A stretch of DNA of 35,911 nucleotides from a virus. The notes under the pieces were generated by a model. The model saw only the letters and a program-made list of their open reading frames with translations, was not told the origin of the DNA and did no database searches. Position 1 is the stretch's first letter; each line of letters begins with the position of its first letter. Both the position numbers and the translations under genes were made by a program. The stretch covers positions 1 through 35,911 of the IMG/VR virus record IMGVR_UViG_3300017613_000461; one strand, given 5' to 3'. Positions 8,411-14,065 of the stretch are shown piece by piece.

Positions 8411-8531
8411 TTCTCTCTCCAGTCACCTTATTATTAATTCTACGTCTACTGACAATACTACCGTTAATGCGTTTCCTTACAAAATAATCGGCATTGTTTA
8501 TGCCAGCCCCATATACTAATTTCTTCAACAT
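8403..8531 (-). CDS. 42-residue basic protein, possible remnant
   Basis: The ATG at 8531 overlaps the stop of the DUF1364 gene by 7 nt, and the TAA overlaps the start of the zinc-ribbon gene by 8 nt, so it fits exactly into the operon. The protein begins MLKKLVYGAGINNADYFVRK and is Arg/Lys/Asn-rich. The VYGxGINxADY pattern recalls the N-terminus of a longer family of phage HNH/AP2-type proteins. If so, this is a shortened remnant kept for coupling. That link is from memory and tentative. Confidence 0.45.
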   Translation of the reverse strand: MLKKLVYGAGINNADYFVRKRINGSIVSRRRINNKVTGERNV

Positions 8532-8794
8532 TTAATTTTGCCCTCTTTAATCAATATCTCTATCGTCCTATACATCCCTTCCAGTTCGTCCAGCCTGTGT
8601 ACTCTAGGAGAGGCGTGGATAGCGGCATGACACGCTTCACATGCCCAACACCCAAGCGCGTCGTTTGGCTTTAACCCAAGCCCTGAGTTGATCCTTACGT
8701 GGTGCAAAACAACGGTTTCAGAATCGTGGTTGCATGTAACGGCAATACGGGCTTGGCAATCCCTCCCTCTAGCCTCTTTGCGGAGATTGCTCAT
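8525..8794 (-). CDS. DUF1364 (YbcO-type) putative nuclease
   Basis: 89 residues beginning MSNLRKEARGRDCQARI. The pattern LRKEARGRxCQxRI, then LHHVR, then CWACEACHAAIH and LEGMYRTIEILI matches the DUF1364 / YbcO family of lambdoid prophages, small zinc-bound HNH-like nucleases encoded in the nin-type region. The length is normal for the family (about 95). It lies 3 nt after the preceding gene and near NinB, the usual company for this family. A role in recombination or replication-intermediate processing is inferred from the family. Confidence 0.75.
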   Translation of the reverse strand: MSNLRKEARGRDCQARIAVTCNHDSETVVLHHVRINSGLGLKPNDALGCWACEACHAAIHASPRVHRLDELEGMYRTIEILIKEGKIKC

Positions 8795-8797
8795 ATC

Positions 8798-9037
8798 TTA
8801 CTCAATATTATAAAGCTGTTGATCCCAGGGGCCTGGTTCTGGCGGTGGGATGTCGGAAATGAGATGCCCGATTTCGTAAATACCAATGCTCAAATCGTCA
8901 TAATCCCAATAGTCATTCAAGGCTTTAGGTTCACTTTCATAGCAGTAAACTGCCCCGTTTTTATCCCAGGCCATCCAGTTAAACTCATTATCCACAGGAA
9001 TAGCGTAATCACCCCAGCATATTAGTTTATGTTTCAT
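8798..9037 (-). CDS. Hypothetical acidic protein
   Basis: 79 residues beginning MKHKLICWGDYAIPVDNEFN, aromatic and acidic, ending in a Pro-rich stretch (PPPEPGPWDQQ). No family recognised and no membrane segment. A GAGGTT ribosome site stands just upstream of ATG 9037. It lies in the minus-strand early operon 3 nt before the DUF1364 gene. Confidence 0.55.
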   Translation of the reverse strand: MKHKLICWGDYAIPVDNEFNWMAWDKNGAVYCYESEPKALNDYWDYDDLSIGIYEIGHLISDIPPPEPGPWDQQLYNIE

Positions 9038-9069
9038 GTGGAACCTCTATAGGTCTGCATAATAAGGTG

Positions 9070-9255
9070 TTATGTGTCCTTTGTAGGCCATATTCCATCC
9101 TTAATGTTTTTAGCCATACATTCTTCAGTTTTCTGAATGGCTATGTTCCCTGCCTCTTGTGCCGTATAACCATGATAACAACATTCGTGGTTGACAATAT
9201 TCATCCATTGACTATCAAAAAGCCGGTATTCTTCTTTTTTATCTAAATCAGTCAT
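9070..9255 (-). CDS. Hypothetical small protein
   Basis: 61 residues beginning MTDLDKKEEYRLFDSQWMN, containing HECCYHGYTAQEAG. The short Cys/His cluster could bind metal but has too few ligands for a known finger. The start overlaps the NinB stop as ATGA, so it is co-translated with NinB. Function unknown. Confidence 0.55.
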   Translation of the reverse strand: MTDLDKKEEYRLFDSQWMNIVNHECCYHGYTAQEAGNIAIQKTEECMAKNIKDGIWPTKDT

Positions 9256-9683
9256 TCCGCACCTCTATAATCCTGATATGATTTCTCTGCCTGCTCACTC
9301 CAATTAACTCCTTGTTGAGCGCCAAAAGCATAGATAAGCTCGATTAAATTAGAAAACTCTTCTTTACTCATGGTGCTTGTTCTAGCTCCTAAAACAACAA
9401 ATCCTCCATCGATCCCCGGAACCGCCTTCTGTTGTTTAAGTCCCGCTGTTATAATTTCCTTCCAGTCCTCTTTAGTTAACAGTCTACCGGTCCACTCTAC
9501 CTGATCAGAGATATCTGTAAGCATAGGCCAGAGTTTAGAGTTTTGATCAAGTGACCGTTTCTCCCTCCCTAGAGTAACCACCACAGCCCCCCCAGCCAGC
9601 CCTGCTTTAACTGCATTCCACACGCTCAGCATAACCGGGCGTAGGGTGGATTCGTCGCGGATTGTGAAGGTTTTACCACTCAT
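9252..9683 (-). CDS. ninB: NinB / lambda Orf-type recombination mediator
   Basis: 143 residues, the usual length for NinB (lambda Orf, 146). Recognisable features are the N-terminal FTIRDES, the REKRSLDQNSKLWPMLTDIS segment, WTGRLLTKEDWKEII and the C-terminal YAFGAQQGVNWSE. In lambda, Orf binds SSB and single-stranded DNA and helps load the annealing protein. Here an ERF protein lies in the same operon. The start is tied to the 54-codon gene upstream by an 11-nt overlap. A diverged copy of its first codons occurs at 9850-9881. Confidence 0.85.
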   Translation of the reverse strand: MSGKTFTIRDESTLRPVMLSVWNAVKAGLAGGAVVVTLGREKRSLDQNSKLWPMLTDISDQVEWTGRLLTKEDWKEIITAGLKQQKAVPGIDGGFVVLGARTSTMSKEEFSNLIELIYAFGAQQGVNWSEQAEKSYQDYRGAE

Positions 9684-9690
9684 TTAGTTG
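9659..9690. repeat. NinB start region duplicated at 9850-9881
   Basis: These 32 bases, covering the first NinB codons and just upstream, match 9850-9881 in direct orientation at 28 of 32 positions. The downstream copy starts a frame of only 14 codons (MNSKSFTIREAENG, 9874 to 9830) that overlaps the next gene's start. It looks like a tandem duplication whose second NinB copy has been lost, or a conserved start-region element. Confidence 0.7.
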
Positions 9691-9837
9691 ATCCCTTAAA
9701 TCCTGTATTGCTTTTTCTTCAGTATCCCCATACCCATAAGGCCCATTTTCCTCATCGCCGTCTAGATGTGCTTCCCAGTCAAATCGTCTATCTGGAATCG
9801 GAGGATACACGAATTCCGTTACTATTTTTTTATCCAT
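9673..9837 (-). CDS. 54-residue acidic protein
   Basis: Starts at ATG 9837 after a GAGGCTGAAA ribosome site and ends at TAA 9675-9673, overlapping the NinB start by 11 nt. The sequence (PPIPDRRFDWEA..DGDEENGPYGYGDTEEKAIQDL) is acidic. The DTEEKAIQDL segment recalls small phage proteins with a GxTxxEAIxDL helix. No family assigned. Confidence 0.55.
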   Translation of the reverse strand: MDKKIVTEFVYPPIPDRRFDWEAHLDGDEENGPYGYGDTEEKAIQDLRDQLNEW

Positions 9838-9931
9838 TTTCAGCCTCCCGGATTGTGAAGGATTTACTATTCATCTAGTTGTTTCCGTATTGGGGGTGGG
9901 TGGTAATCTGCTCTGATTTTCTTATTCATTC

Positions 9932-10144
9932 TTATCTTCCTTCAAGGCTTTTTTCCAGCGCTGTTTTCACGATTTCGTAACTATCTTTCACATACCATCC
10001 ATTTTCCCCACCGTCCCCGCCACTAGGGCCAGTAGCAATAAATACCGGATATGGATAGTTGGTTGTTTGAGAAAATCCTGTGATCAGGTCAACAGGAATA
10101 GATATAAGGCCATAGGGGCCATTAAATTCAATTAATTTAGTCAT
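9932..10144 (-). CDS. Hypothetical protein
   Basis: 70 residues beginning MTKLIEFNGPYGLISIPVDL, mainly beta-type with a Gly-rich loop (GPSGGDGGENG) and a C-terminal helix. The start at 10144 is nested in the end of the 25-codon frame upstream. No family recognised. The 94 bases between it and the 54-residue gene contain only the NinB-like 14-codon frame. Confidence 0.5.
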   Translation of the reverse strand: MTKLIEFNGPYGLISIPVDLITGFSQTTNYPYPVFIATGPSGGDGGENGWYVKDSYEIVKTALEKSLEGR

Positions 10145-10214
10145 TATCGCTTTCTTTATAGCAATCGGTTATGTGCACTTCAAACGCACCATTTCTGAAA
10201 TAAATATCATACAT
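10137..10214 (-). CDS. Possible 25-residue protein
   Basis: MYDIYFRNGAFEVHITDCYK..., starting at ATG 10214 with a weak upstream AAGGATAA ribosome site and ending inside the start of the next gene (8-nt overlap). The overlap suits coupling, but the frame is very short and could be incidental. Confidence 0.35.
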   Translation of the reverse strand: MYDIYFRNGAFEVHITDCYKESDND

Positions 10215-10228
10215 GCTCGGTTATCCTT

Positions 10229-10483
10229 TCACGGGACTGCCCAGTACCATTTTTTATCACGAAGCATCACGCCTTCCGCCATTGGGTGGGGCTTTGCTTC
10301 ACTTGGCGCGTATTCCCACCATTCGCGGCTTGCTGTAACGACACTTGTGCAGCAACCGGGAAACTGGGCTTTTTCGGGTAACGGCCACATCCATCTTCCA
10401 GAGACTTCCGCCCCGGATATCAGATACCGGATAACCTTTGGTTGTGGGTCAACCAGCACAAGGGTAAGCTTAGTATTATCCAT
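10229..10483 (-). CDS. Small early protein carrying a portal-protein segment
   Basis: 84 residues from ATG 10483, chosen because GAGG lies about 9 nt upstream; the alternative ATG at 10492 has GAGG directly against it. Residues about 16-27 read KVIRYLISGAEV, encoded within 37 nt identical to the portal gene at 28102-28138 and in the same frame. The rest (PLPEKAQFPGCC, SREWWEYAPSEAKPHP, DKKWYWAVP) is Trp/Pro-rich and unrecognised. It overlaps the ERF stop by 8 nt. Function unknown. Confidence 0.6.
   Translation of the reverse strand: MDNTKLTLVLVDPQPKVIRYLISGAEVSGRWMWPLPEKAQFPGCCTSVVTASREWWEYAPSEAKPHPMAEGVMLRDKKWYWAVP
10403..10439 (-). repeat. 37-nt segment shared with the portal gene
   Basis: Exact reverse complement of 28102-28138, read in both places as KVIRYLISGAEV. 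The segment can fold on itself (CCGGTATC against GATATCCGG with one bulge). The peptide suits the portal family, so the copy here is probably the derived one. Confidence 0.9.
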
Positions 10484-11225
10484 TAGCTTCATCCTCTTTA
10501 TTCTGCTTGTGCGCTTTCATGAGAGTTTCACGTTGCTCTGGAGTAACAATAGAACAAAGCACTTTAAGGCCCATACTTGAGATTCCTTCAATATTCTCAG
10601 CTACCATCAAATCGTCGCCGTCTTCTAGCCCCATGTTGACGTTAGCGAGTAAATCCTGTCCTTGGTGCTCTAACTCGTTGGCTATCTTCTTCCCTGACAC
10701 TTTCTTGCCCGCTGGGAAGGAGTTGTATAGATTAATGTATAGGTCATCACCTACCCTCTTTCTAAACAAATACAGCCCCAACCCATCCCCTGCGTCTACC
10801 AGCGTATGAAAAGTTGCTTGCTGTATCTCAGAGGCTTTGTGTTCGTCGCTATCAGCGTCTTGCCCGTCATCTAATGCTAAGAGGCCGCCTAGTGCATACT
10901 TTCTCGCGTAGGAACTACAGGAGCCTGAGAGCTGGGCAAGATCCATGCCTTTTTTGCTTTCGTCTTCTCGGGCATATCCAGTAGCACGTATAAACTGACC
11001 GTCGCCTGAACTTATAGTGGCAGTAGCTTGTACATAGTATCTTTCGCCAATCTGGATTATTTCATCTGTGAGAGTTATAAAAGTACCTGTTTCATCCAGT
11101 AGGGGTTTTACTGCTCCTAGGATATCTTCACAACTCCGATAGGAATAATTACCAAAAGAGTTAAACTGGCCCTTCGGGACATCCAAGAGAACCTGGATAG
11201 AACTAAGGATTTCATGTATTTTCAT
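10476..11225 (-). CDS. erf: ERF-family single-strand annealing protein
   Basis: 249 residues from ATG 11225, preceded by a GGGGGAAG ribosome site. The stretch VPKGQFNSFGNYSYRSCEDILGAVKPLL followed by VQATATISSGDG and GSCSSYARKYALGGLLAL is the ERF core, as in P22 Erf. The C-terminal half is acidic and less conserved. Erf promotes annealing of complementary single strands, needed for recombination and for circularising terminally redundant DNA. NinB in the same operon is the likely partner. Its presence fits a headful-packaging, circularly permuted genome. Confidence 0.88.
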   Translation of the reverse strand: MKIHEILSSIQVLLDVPKGQFNSFGNYSYRSCEDILGAVKPLLDETGTFITLTDEIIQIGERYYVQATATISSGDGQFIRATGYAREDESKKGMDLAQLSGSCSSYARKYALGGLLALDDGQDADSDEHKASEIQQATFHTLVDAGDGLGLYLFRKRVGDDLYINLYNSFPAGKKVSGKKIANELEHQGQDLLANVNMGLEDGDDLMVAENIEGISSMGLKVLCSIVTPEQRETLMKAHKQNKEDEANG

Positions 11226-11379
11226 TATCTTCCCCCTTAAGTGTTTTGATTTCTTCATGCTGTCGGTTTATTTCGGTTTTGAGCCAAGATACAATGTAGG
11301 GTAACTTGCTAATTCTAAGATCGGGGTCATTTTTCATAGATTGGTATGCTTCTGATTCAATTGTATCTGCATAGCTCAT
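11212..11379 (-). CDS. Hypothetical helical protein
   Basis: 55 residues from ATG 11379 (MSYADTIESEAYQSMK...), which overlaps the upstream stop as ATGA. A longer in-frame start at 11433 lies inside the upstream gene. The C-terminal half (SWLKTEINRQHEEIKTLKGE) looks like a short coiled coil. The stop overlaps the ERF start by 14 nt. No family recognised. Confidence 0.55.
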   Translation of the reverse strand: MSYADTIESEAYQSMKNDPDLRISKLPYIVSWLKTEINRQHEEIKTLKGEDNENT

Positions 11380-11627
11380 GGGTAAAGTCTCCGGGGCATG
11401 TCTTCGTCCGGCTCGAATTGGTCCCGCATCCATTCATAAGCCGATGCTTCCAAAGCTTGCTCCATACTCCCAGTTAGAAAGACCATTAACTCTCGGTTCT
11501 CTTCATCAGAAAAGCCAGGAATACGGATCTCTTCTATAGTGATTGTTTCAGGCATACCAACGTCTGGGTCTGCTCTTTCAAAGTCAAAGCAAACCTCTAC
11601 GTTTAGATCAAAGGAATGAGCAGTCAT
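11376..11627 (-). CDS. Hypothetical acidic protein
   Basis: 83 residues beginning MTAHSFDLNVEVCFDFERAD, strongly acidic, with GFSDEENRELMVFLTGSMEQALE in the middle. Linked by ATGA overlaps on both sides (11624-11627 and 11376-11379). No family recognised; the charge would suit a DNA-mimic or protein-binding role but nothing shows this. Confidence 0.5.
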   Translation of the reverse strand: MTAHSFDLNVEVCFDFERADPDVGMPETITIEEIRIPGFSDEENRELMVFLTGSMEQALEASAYEWMRDQFEPDEDMPRRLYP

Positions 11628-11809
11628 TTCTCTACCTCCGGTGGATCAGGAAGTGGCATCCAGTGTGTGACAACGACATTATGCACTCCCCACGGACGAT
11701 TGAAATCCCCACTTTCATAGGGAAAGGTTTCAATTATCCCATCGGAAAAATGGCATATATAAGTACCATCTTCTTCAGGAAGATATTCTGCTGATATCCA
11801 ATCACTCAC
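11624..11809 (-). CDS. DUF551-like protein
   Basis: 61 residues from GTG 11809, which overlaps the upstream stop as GTGA. The pattern WISAEYLPEEDGTYIC...(F)SDG...VTHWMPLPDPP matches DUF551, small proteins common in lambdoid early regions whose function is unknown. An in-frame ATG at 11851 lies inside the upstream gene and would add 14 unrelated residues. Confidence 0.65.
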   Translation of the reverse strand: MSDWISAEYLPEEDGTYICHFSDGIIETFPYESGDFNRPWGVHNVVVTHWMPLPDPPEVEK

Positions 11810-11946
11810 CCCGGCATCCTCCCAAACACACGAAACCACTTCTTGCGCCACGACAGGACTCTAGCTCTATTTCTGAGCATCTGGTCAACTCGCCTATCTA
11901 TCTCAGATTCGGCCCGCTTAGCGGCCTCTAATAACTCATTTCTCAT
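11806..11946 (-). CDS. 46-residue basic helical protein
   Basis: Starts at ATG 11946 (MRNELLEAAKRAESEIDRRV...) after GGGGCGGTGAC and overlaps the previous gene as ATGA. It is very rich in Arg and ends WRKKWFRVFGRMPG. The same frame is open further upstream, but that part is the shadow of the membrane-protein gene. Function unknown. Confidence 0.5.
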   Translation of the reverse strand: MRNELLEAAKRAESEIDRRVDQMLRNRARVLSWRKKWFRVFGRMPG

Positions 11947-12110
11947 GTCACCGCCCCTAGAATATACGCGCCTATCGTAACCGCTCCTACGATTGCACAG
12001 ATACAAAGGATAGCCAGTCCTGACCATACAGCTAACATGCCGATAGGGCCAAGGAGGTCTCGCTTAACTATCTTCGGTGGGCGTGTGTCGTAGTCTTTAG
12101 GTTGTTTCAT
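11943..12110 (-). CDS. Small membrane protein
   Basis: 55 residues. The N-terminus is hydrophilic (MKQPKDYDTRPPKIVKRD) and residues about 24-53 form one long hydrophobic segment (MLAVWSGLAILCICAIVGAV, then TIGAYILGAV), long enough for one or two membrane helices. The start lies within the end of the upstream alanine-repeat gene (14-nt overlap), and the stop overlaps the next ATG as ATGA. Probably an inner-membrane accessory protein. Not a recognised holin. Confidence 0.55.
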   Translation of the reverse strand: MKQPKDYDTRPPKIVKRDLLGPIGMLAVWSGLAILCICAIVGAVTIGAYILGAVT

Positions 12111-12774
12111 TTTTAGCCCTGATATGCTCAGCTACAATCATTGAAGTAAGACGTCTGTTATATTTATTCAGCATTTCGTCCCTAGCAGCGTCCCAAGCAG
12201 CGGCCCTAGCAGCGGCCCTAGCAGCGGTCCTAGCAGCGTCCCAAGCAGCGGCCCTAGCAGCGGCCCTAGCAGCGGCCCAAGCAGCGTCCCTAGCAGGGTC
12301 CCTAGCAGCGGTCCTAGCAGCGGCCCAAGCAGGGTCCCTAGCAGCGTCCCTAGCAGCGTCCCAAGCAGGGTCCCTAGCAGCGGCCCTTAGTGTGTCATCG
12401 CCTGTTTTTAGATATTCAATAACAATATCCGGCGCATTCCATATGTGAATAACGTCAAGCGCACAGCGGCGAGAGAAGGCACGCAGAATGTCGGTTGCGT
12501 CAAATCCCCATAGGTACGTTCGGTTTGATGCGGCGATTTTGTTATCATCAGTAACAATTATCCCCGACAGTTCAACTCGATAAATGATCGGGCCAGGGGC
12601 GTAAAAGAGCGCATCTGTAATGCGTTTGCTGGCATGTAGGCCCCACCCACAAACCCTAATCCTGTTTTTAGCAGTGGATAGAGTGTGGGTTTCTCCTATG
12701 TGTATTAGGCGATCATCGCCATAATTTAGACGACGATCTTCTTTAGCAAAGTGCCATGCTTTGATCGGGGTCAT
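12097..12774 (-). CDS. Protein with N-terminal DUF7666-like domain and 4-residue alanine repeats
   Basis: 225 residues from ATG 12774, preceded by AGGAGCGAGGA. The first about 125 residues (KAWHFAKED, CGWGLHASKRITDALFYAPG, YRVELSGIIVTDDNKIAAS) resemble small phage and prophage domains in which a GLHA/GFHA motif precedes an ELSG strand. Residues about 130-197 are 17 units of a four-residue repeat (AARD, AAWD, PAWD variants) encoded by 12-bp DNA repeats. First gene of the minus-strand operon, expressed from the divergent promoter at 12806-12834. Function unknown. Confidence 0.6.
   Translation of the reverse strand: MTPIKAWHFAKEDRRLNYGDDRLIHIGETHTLSTAKNRIRVCGWGLHASKRITDALFYAPGPIIYRVELSGIIVTDDNKIAASNRTYLWGFDATDILRAFSRRCALDVIHIWNAPDIVIEYLKTGDDTLRAAARDPAWDAARDAARDPAWAAARTAARDPARDAAWAAARAAARAAAWDAARTAARAAARAAAWDAARDEMLNKYNRRLTSMIVAEHIRAKNETT
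12184..12387. repeat. 17 tandem copies of a 12-bp repeat
   Basis: Seventeen contiguous 12-bp units of the form AGCAGSGKCCCW, with variants GCGGCCCT, GCGTCCCA, GGGTCCCT and GCGGTCCT after AGCA. On the minus strand they encode four-residue units (A-A-R/W-x). Unit variants are interleaved, so the array seems to have grown by duplicating blocks of several units. Such arrays change length easily by slippage. Confidence 0.9.
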
Positions 12775-12805
12775 TCCTCGCTCCTTTCTTGTGGTTAGTG
12801 AGATA

Positions 12806-12834
12806 AGCATAGGACAAGCAGTCACAGATAGCAA
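12806..12834 (-). promoter_or_regulatory. Early leftward promoter
   Basis: Reading the minus strand: TTGCTA (12834-12829), 17-bp spacer, TATGCT (12811-12806). It would transcribe the minus-strand operon starting at 12774. Its spacer carries TCTGTGAC-N5-GTCC, which also occupies the spacer of the opposing promoter. Confidence 0.65.
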
Positions 12835-12871
12835 GCATTATTTTGTTGACATCTGTGACCGGGAGTCCTAT
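12809..12871. promoter_or_regulatory. Large symmetrical operator between divergent promoters
   Basis: A nested perfect dyad: ATAGGAC (12809-12815), 5 bp, GTCACAGAT (12821-12829), 21 bp, ATCTGTGAC (12851-12859), 5 bp, GTCCTAT (12865-12871). Each half lies in the spacer and -10 region of one promoter. A dimeric regulator bound at each half, most simply the HTH protein at 12881, would control both directions together. Confidence 0.75.
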
Positions 12872-12874
12872 AGT
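12846..12874 (+). promoter_or_regulatory. Early rightward promoter giving a leaderless mRNA
   Basis: TTGACA (12846-12851), 17-bp spacer, TATAGT (12869-12874). The expected transcription start, about 7 nt after the -10 box, coincides with the A of the ATG at 12881, and no ribosome site exists. This resembles lambda cI expressed from pRM. Confidence 0.8.
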
Positions 12875-12880
12875 TAGGGC

Positions 12881-13090
12881 ATGGAAACTTTTGAAACGAT
12901 TATACAGCGGTGGCCAAGTGTCAAAGTTTTGTCGGACGATATCCACGTTAAATACGATACTGTGCGGAAGTGGAAAGAGCGGAAGCACATACCAAGCGAG
13001 TTTTGGTACAGGGTGATGTCATCTGCCAGAAAGCGTAGAATCAGGCTTACATATAAGGAAATGGCAGAGATCAGAGGGCGGAAAGAATGA
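12881..13090 (+). CDS. Cro/CI-type HTH regulator (short)
   Basis: 69 residues. Residues about 14-36 (VKVLSDDIHVKYDTVRKWKERKHIP) form a helix-turn-helix of the phage Cro type, with the recognition helix around YDTVRKWKER. There is no C-terminal peptidase or dimerisation domain, so it is Cro-like and not an SOS-cleavable repressor. It is the first gene behind the rightward promoter and most likely binds the dyad just upstream, repressing itself and the leftward operon. The mRNA appears leaderless. The stop overlaps the next start as ATGA. Confidence 0.75.
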   Translation: METFETIIQRWPSVKVLSDDIHVKYDTVRKWKERKHIPSEFWYRVMSSARKRRIRLTYKEMAEIRGRKE

Positions 13091-13260
13091 AATCAGACAT
13101 TTCTATATTAGAAATGAAGAGGGATAAGTTAGTTAGAGAGCTATGGATCATCATGAGGGACATTCAAGAAATAACTGGCGTAGAAGAATTTAACGATGCC
13201 GACTTGGATTTATGGACATCTATAACCACTCATAGAGCAATTCAGAGGCAGTTAAAATGA
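13087..13260 (+). CDS. 57-residue hypothetical protein
   Basis: Starts with an ATGA overlap at 13087 and ends at TGA 13258-13260, just ahead of a terminator. The protein (MKSDISILEMKRDKLVRELW..., then TGVEEFNDADLDLWTSI) is helical and charged. It could be a small partner of the HTH protein or a CII-position gene, but no HTH is visible. No family recognised. Confidence 0.5.
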   Translation: MKSDISILEMKRDKLVRELWIIMRDIQEITGVEEFNDADLDLWTSITTHRAIQRQLK

Positions 13261-13268
13261 CTCGCTCC

Positions 13269-13326
13269 AAACCGCCTCCGGGCGGCTTCACCTGCCCAAC
13301 CTCCCCTTTGGGTGGGTGTTTTTTAC
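13269..13326 (+). terminator. Tandem hairpins with T-run (early terminator)
   Basis: A CCGCC/GGCGG hairpin (13272-13276 with 13281-13285) is followed by a second GC-rich stem (ACCTCCCC against GGGTGGGT, imperfect) and a run of six T. It lies straight behind the 57-residue gene, where a lambda tR1-like terminator would be expected. Confidence 0.65.
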
Positions 13327-13587
13327 AAGAAGGCAGCCTCAGTGTTGTGGTTTACTGACCTCTCACACGATACTGATGTTTTCAGCTCCTAGCCCAGTGG
13401 GGGTCTGTCGGATAGACTGGGCATAGAAGTATTTAAGTGAAAATAAGGCAGGCGTTTCCCGGTAAGCCGAATATCCGGGAGTATAGAGGATGGTGTTATG
13501 TCCATTTAAGCCGTTAGAAGCGGCCAATGAAAAACCGGAGGTGCCGGTTGTAAGACCGGCACCTATTCAACAATCCTGGAGATTATT
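13327..13587 (+). other. Structured non-coding stretch with a series of hairpins
   Basis: No credible gene in about 260 bases. Stems seen in order: GCCCAGT/ACTGGGC around 13393-13423 (with inner GTCT/AGAC), TCCCGG/CCGGGA around 13457-13481, GCCG/CGGC around 13512-13526, and a perfect 9-bp stem GGTGCCGGT/ACCGGCACC around 13539-13562 with loop TGTAAG. The last is followed by GGAGATTATT and the start of the zinc-ribbon gene. It could be an antitermination RNA, a small RNA or a regulatory leader. Confidence 0.5.
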
Positions 13588-13803
13588 ATGAAAATTAAAG
13601 AGATTACTTCACAGAATCGCCGAGACTTCCAGGCAGTGTATGAATGTGAGCATTGCGGGCATAAGGTAAAGGGGTACGGGTACGACGATGCAAATTTCCA
13701 CGAGAATGTTATACCAGCGATGAAATGTGGTGAATGCGGAAAAGCCGCAGCAGGCAATTATCGCCCGTTAGCACCAAAATACCCTGAAGGGTTAACTGTA
13801 TAA
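13588..13803 (+). CDS. Conserved phage zinc-ribbon protein
   Basis: 71 residues. ITSQNRRDFQAVYECEHCGH, GYDDANFHENVIPAMKCGEC and YRPLAPKYPEG form a pattern found in many phages of Gram-negative bacteria, with two CxxC knuckles (CEHC, CGEC) making a zinc ribbon. A GGAG ribosome site precedes the ATG. It is an isolated small gene between two non-coding stretches. Function unknown despite its wide distribution. Confidence 0.7.
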   Translation: MKIKEITSQNRRDFQAVYECEHCGHKVKGYGYDDANFHENVIPAMKCGECGKAAAGNYRPLAPKYPEGLTV

Positions 13804-13883
13804 CAGCCCTAGGGAAAGTAGCTTAAAGTGCATTTATTCCCCAGAGCCGCCGATTTACTGGGGATTTGATACCGAATAACTCT

Positions 13884-13923
13884 GTGTGACCTAAAAAGTC
13901 ACACCGTGACACTAAAAGTCACG
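13884..13923. promoter_or_regulatory. Two adjacent dyads (operator-like or RNA hairpins)
   Basis: GTGTGAC-ctaaaaa-GTCACAC (13884-13904) is followed directly by CGTGAC-actaaaa-GTCACG (13905-13923). Both share the core GTGAC-(a)cTAAAA-GTCAC and are about two helical turns apart. Upstream at about 13840-13862 is a CCCCAG/CTGGGG stem. No clear promoter was found next to them. 13804-14065 holds no gene otherwise. Confidence 0.55.
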
Positions 13924-14001
13924 CCTAGCCAGAGAACATATAGCGTTCCTTGGCTCGGCAGGCTTTTTGGAGCGCACCGAGTTTGCCATTTGGTAAACAC
14001 C

Positions 14002-14048
14002 AAACCCCCGCTACGTCCTGCCGGGCCAACGTAGTGGGGGTTTCTTTT
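14002..14048 (+). terminator. Strong intrinsic terminator
   Basis: A 15-bp stem (AAACCCCCGCTACGT paired with ACGTAGTGGGGGTTT, one G-U) with a 12-nt loop, followed by CTTTTT. Because the stem starts with AAA it could also act on the other strand. It separates the zinc-ribbon gene from the next early genes, which begin 18 nt later, so antitermination or a second promoter is needed for them. Confidence 0.85.
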
Positions 14049-14065
14049 TACACGAGGACAAGAAA

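Noticed and set aside
8130-8519. 129-codon + strand frame opposite the zinc-ribbon gene
   Set aside because: It is antisense to three coupled minus-strand genes and has no ribosome site or recognisable protein features.
12184-12387. CRISPR-like array
   Set aside because: Units of 12 bp with no spacers, and they encode a continuous four-residue protein repeat.
13261-14065. tRNA genes in the long non-coding stretches
   Set aside because: The hairpins do not fit a cloverleaf, and no T-loop (GGTTCRANYCC) or CCA end was found.
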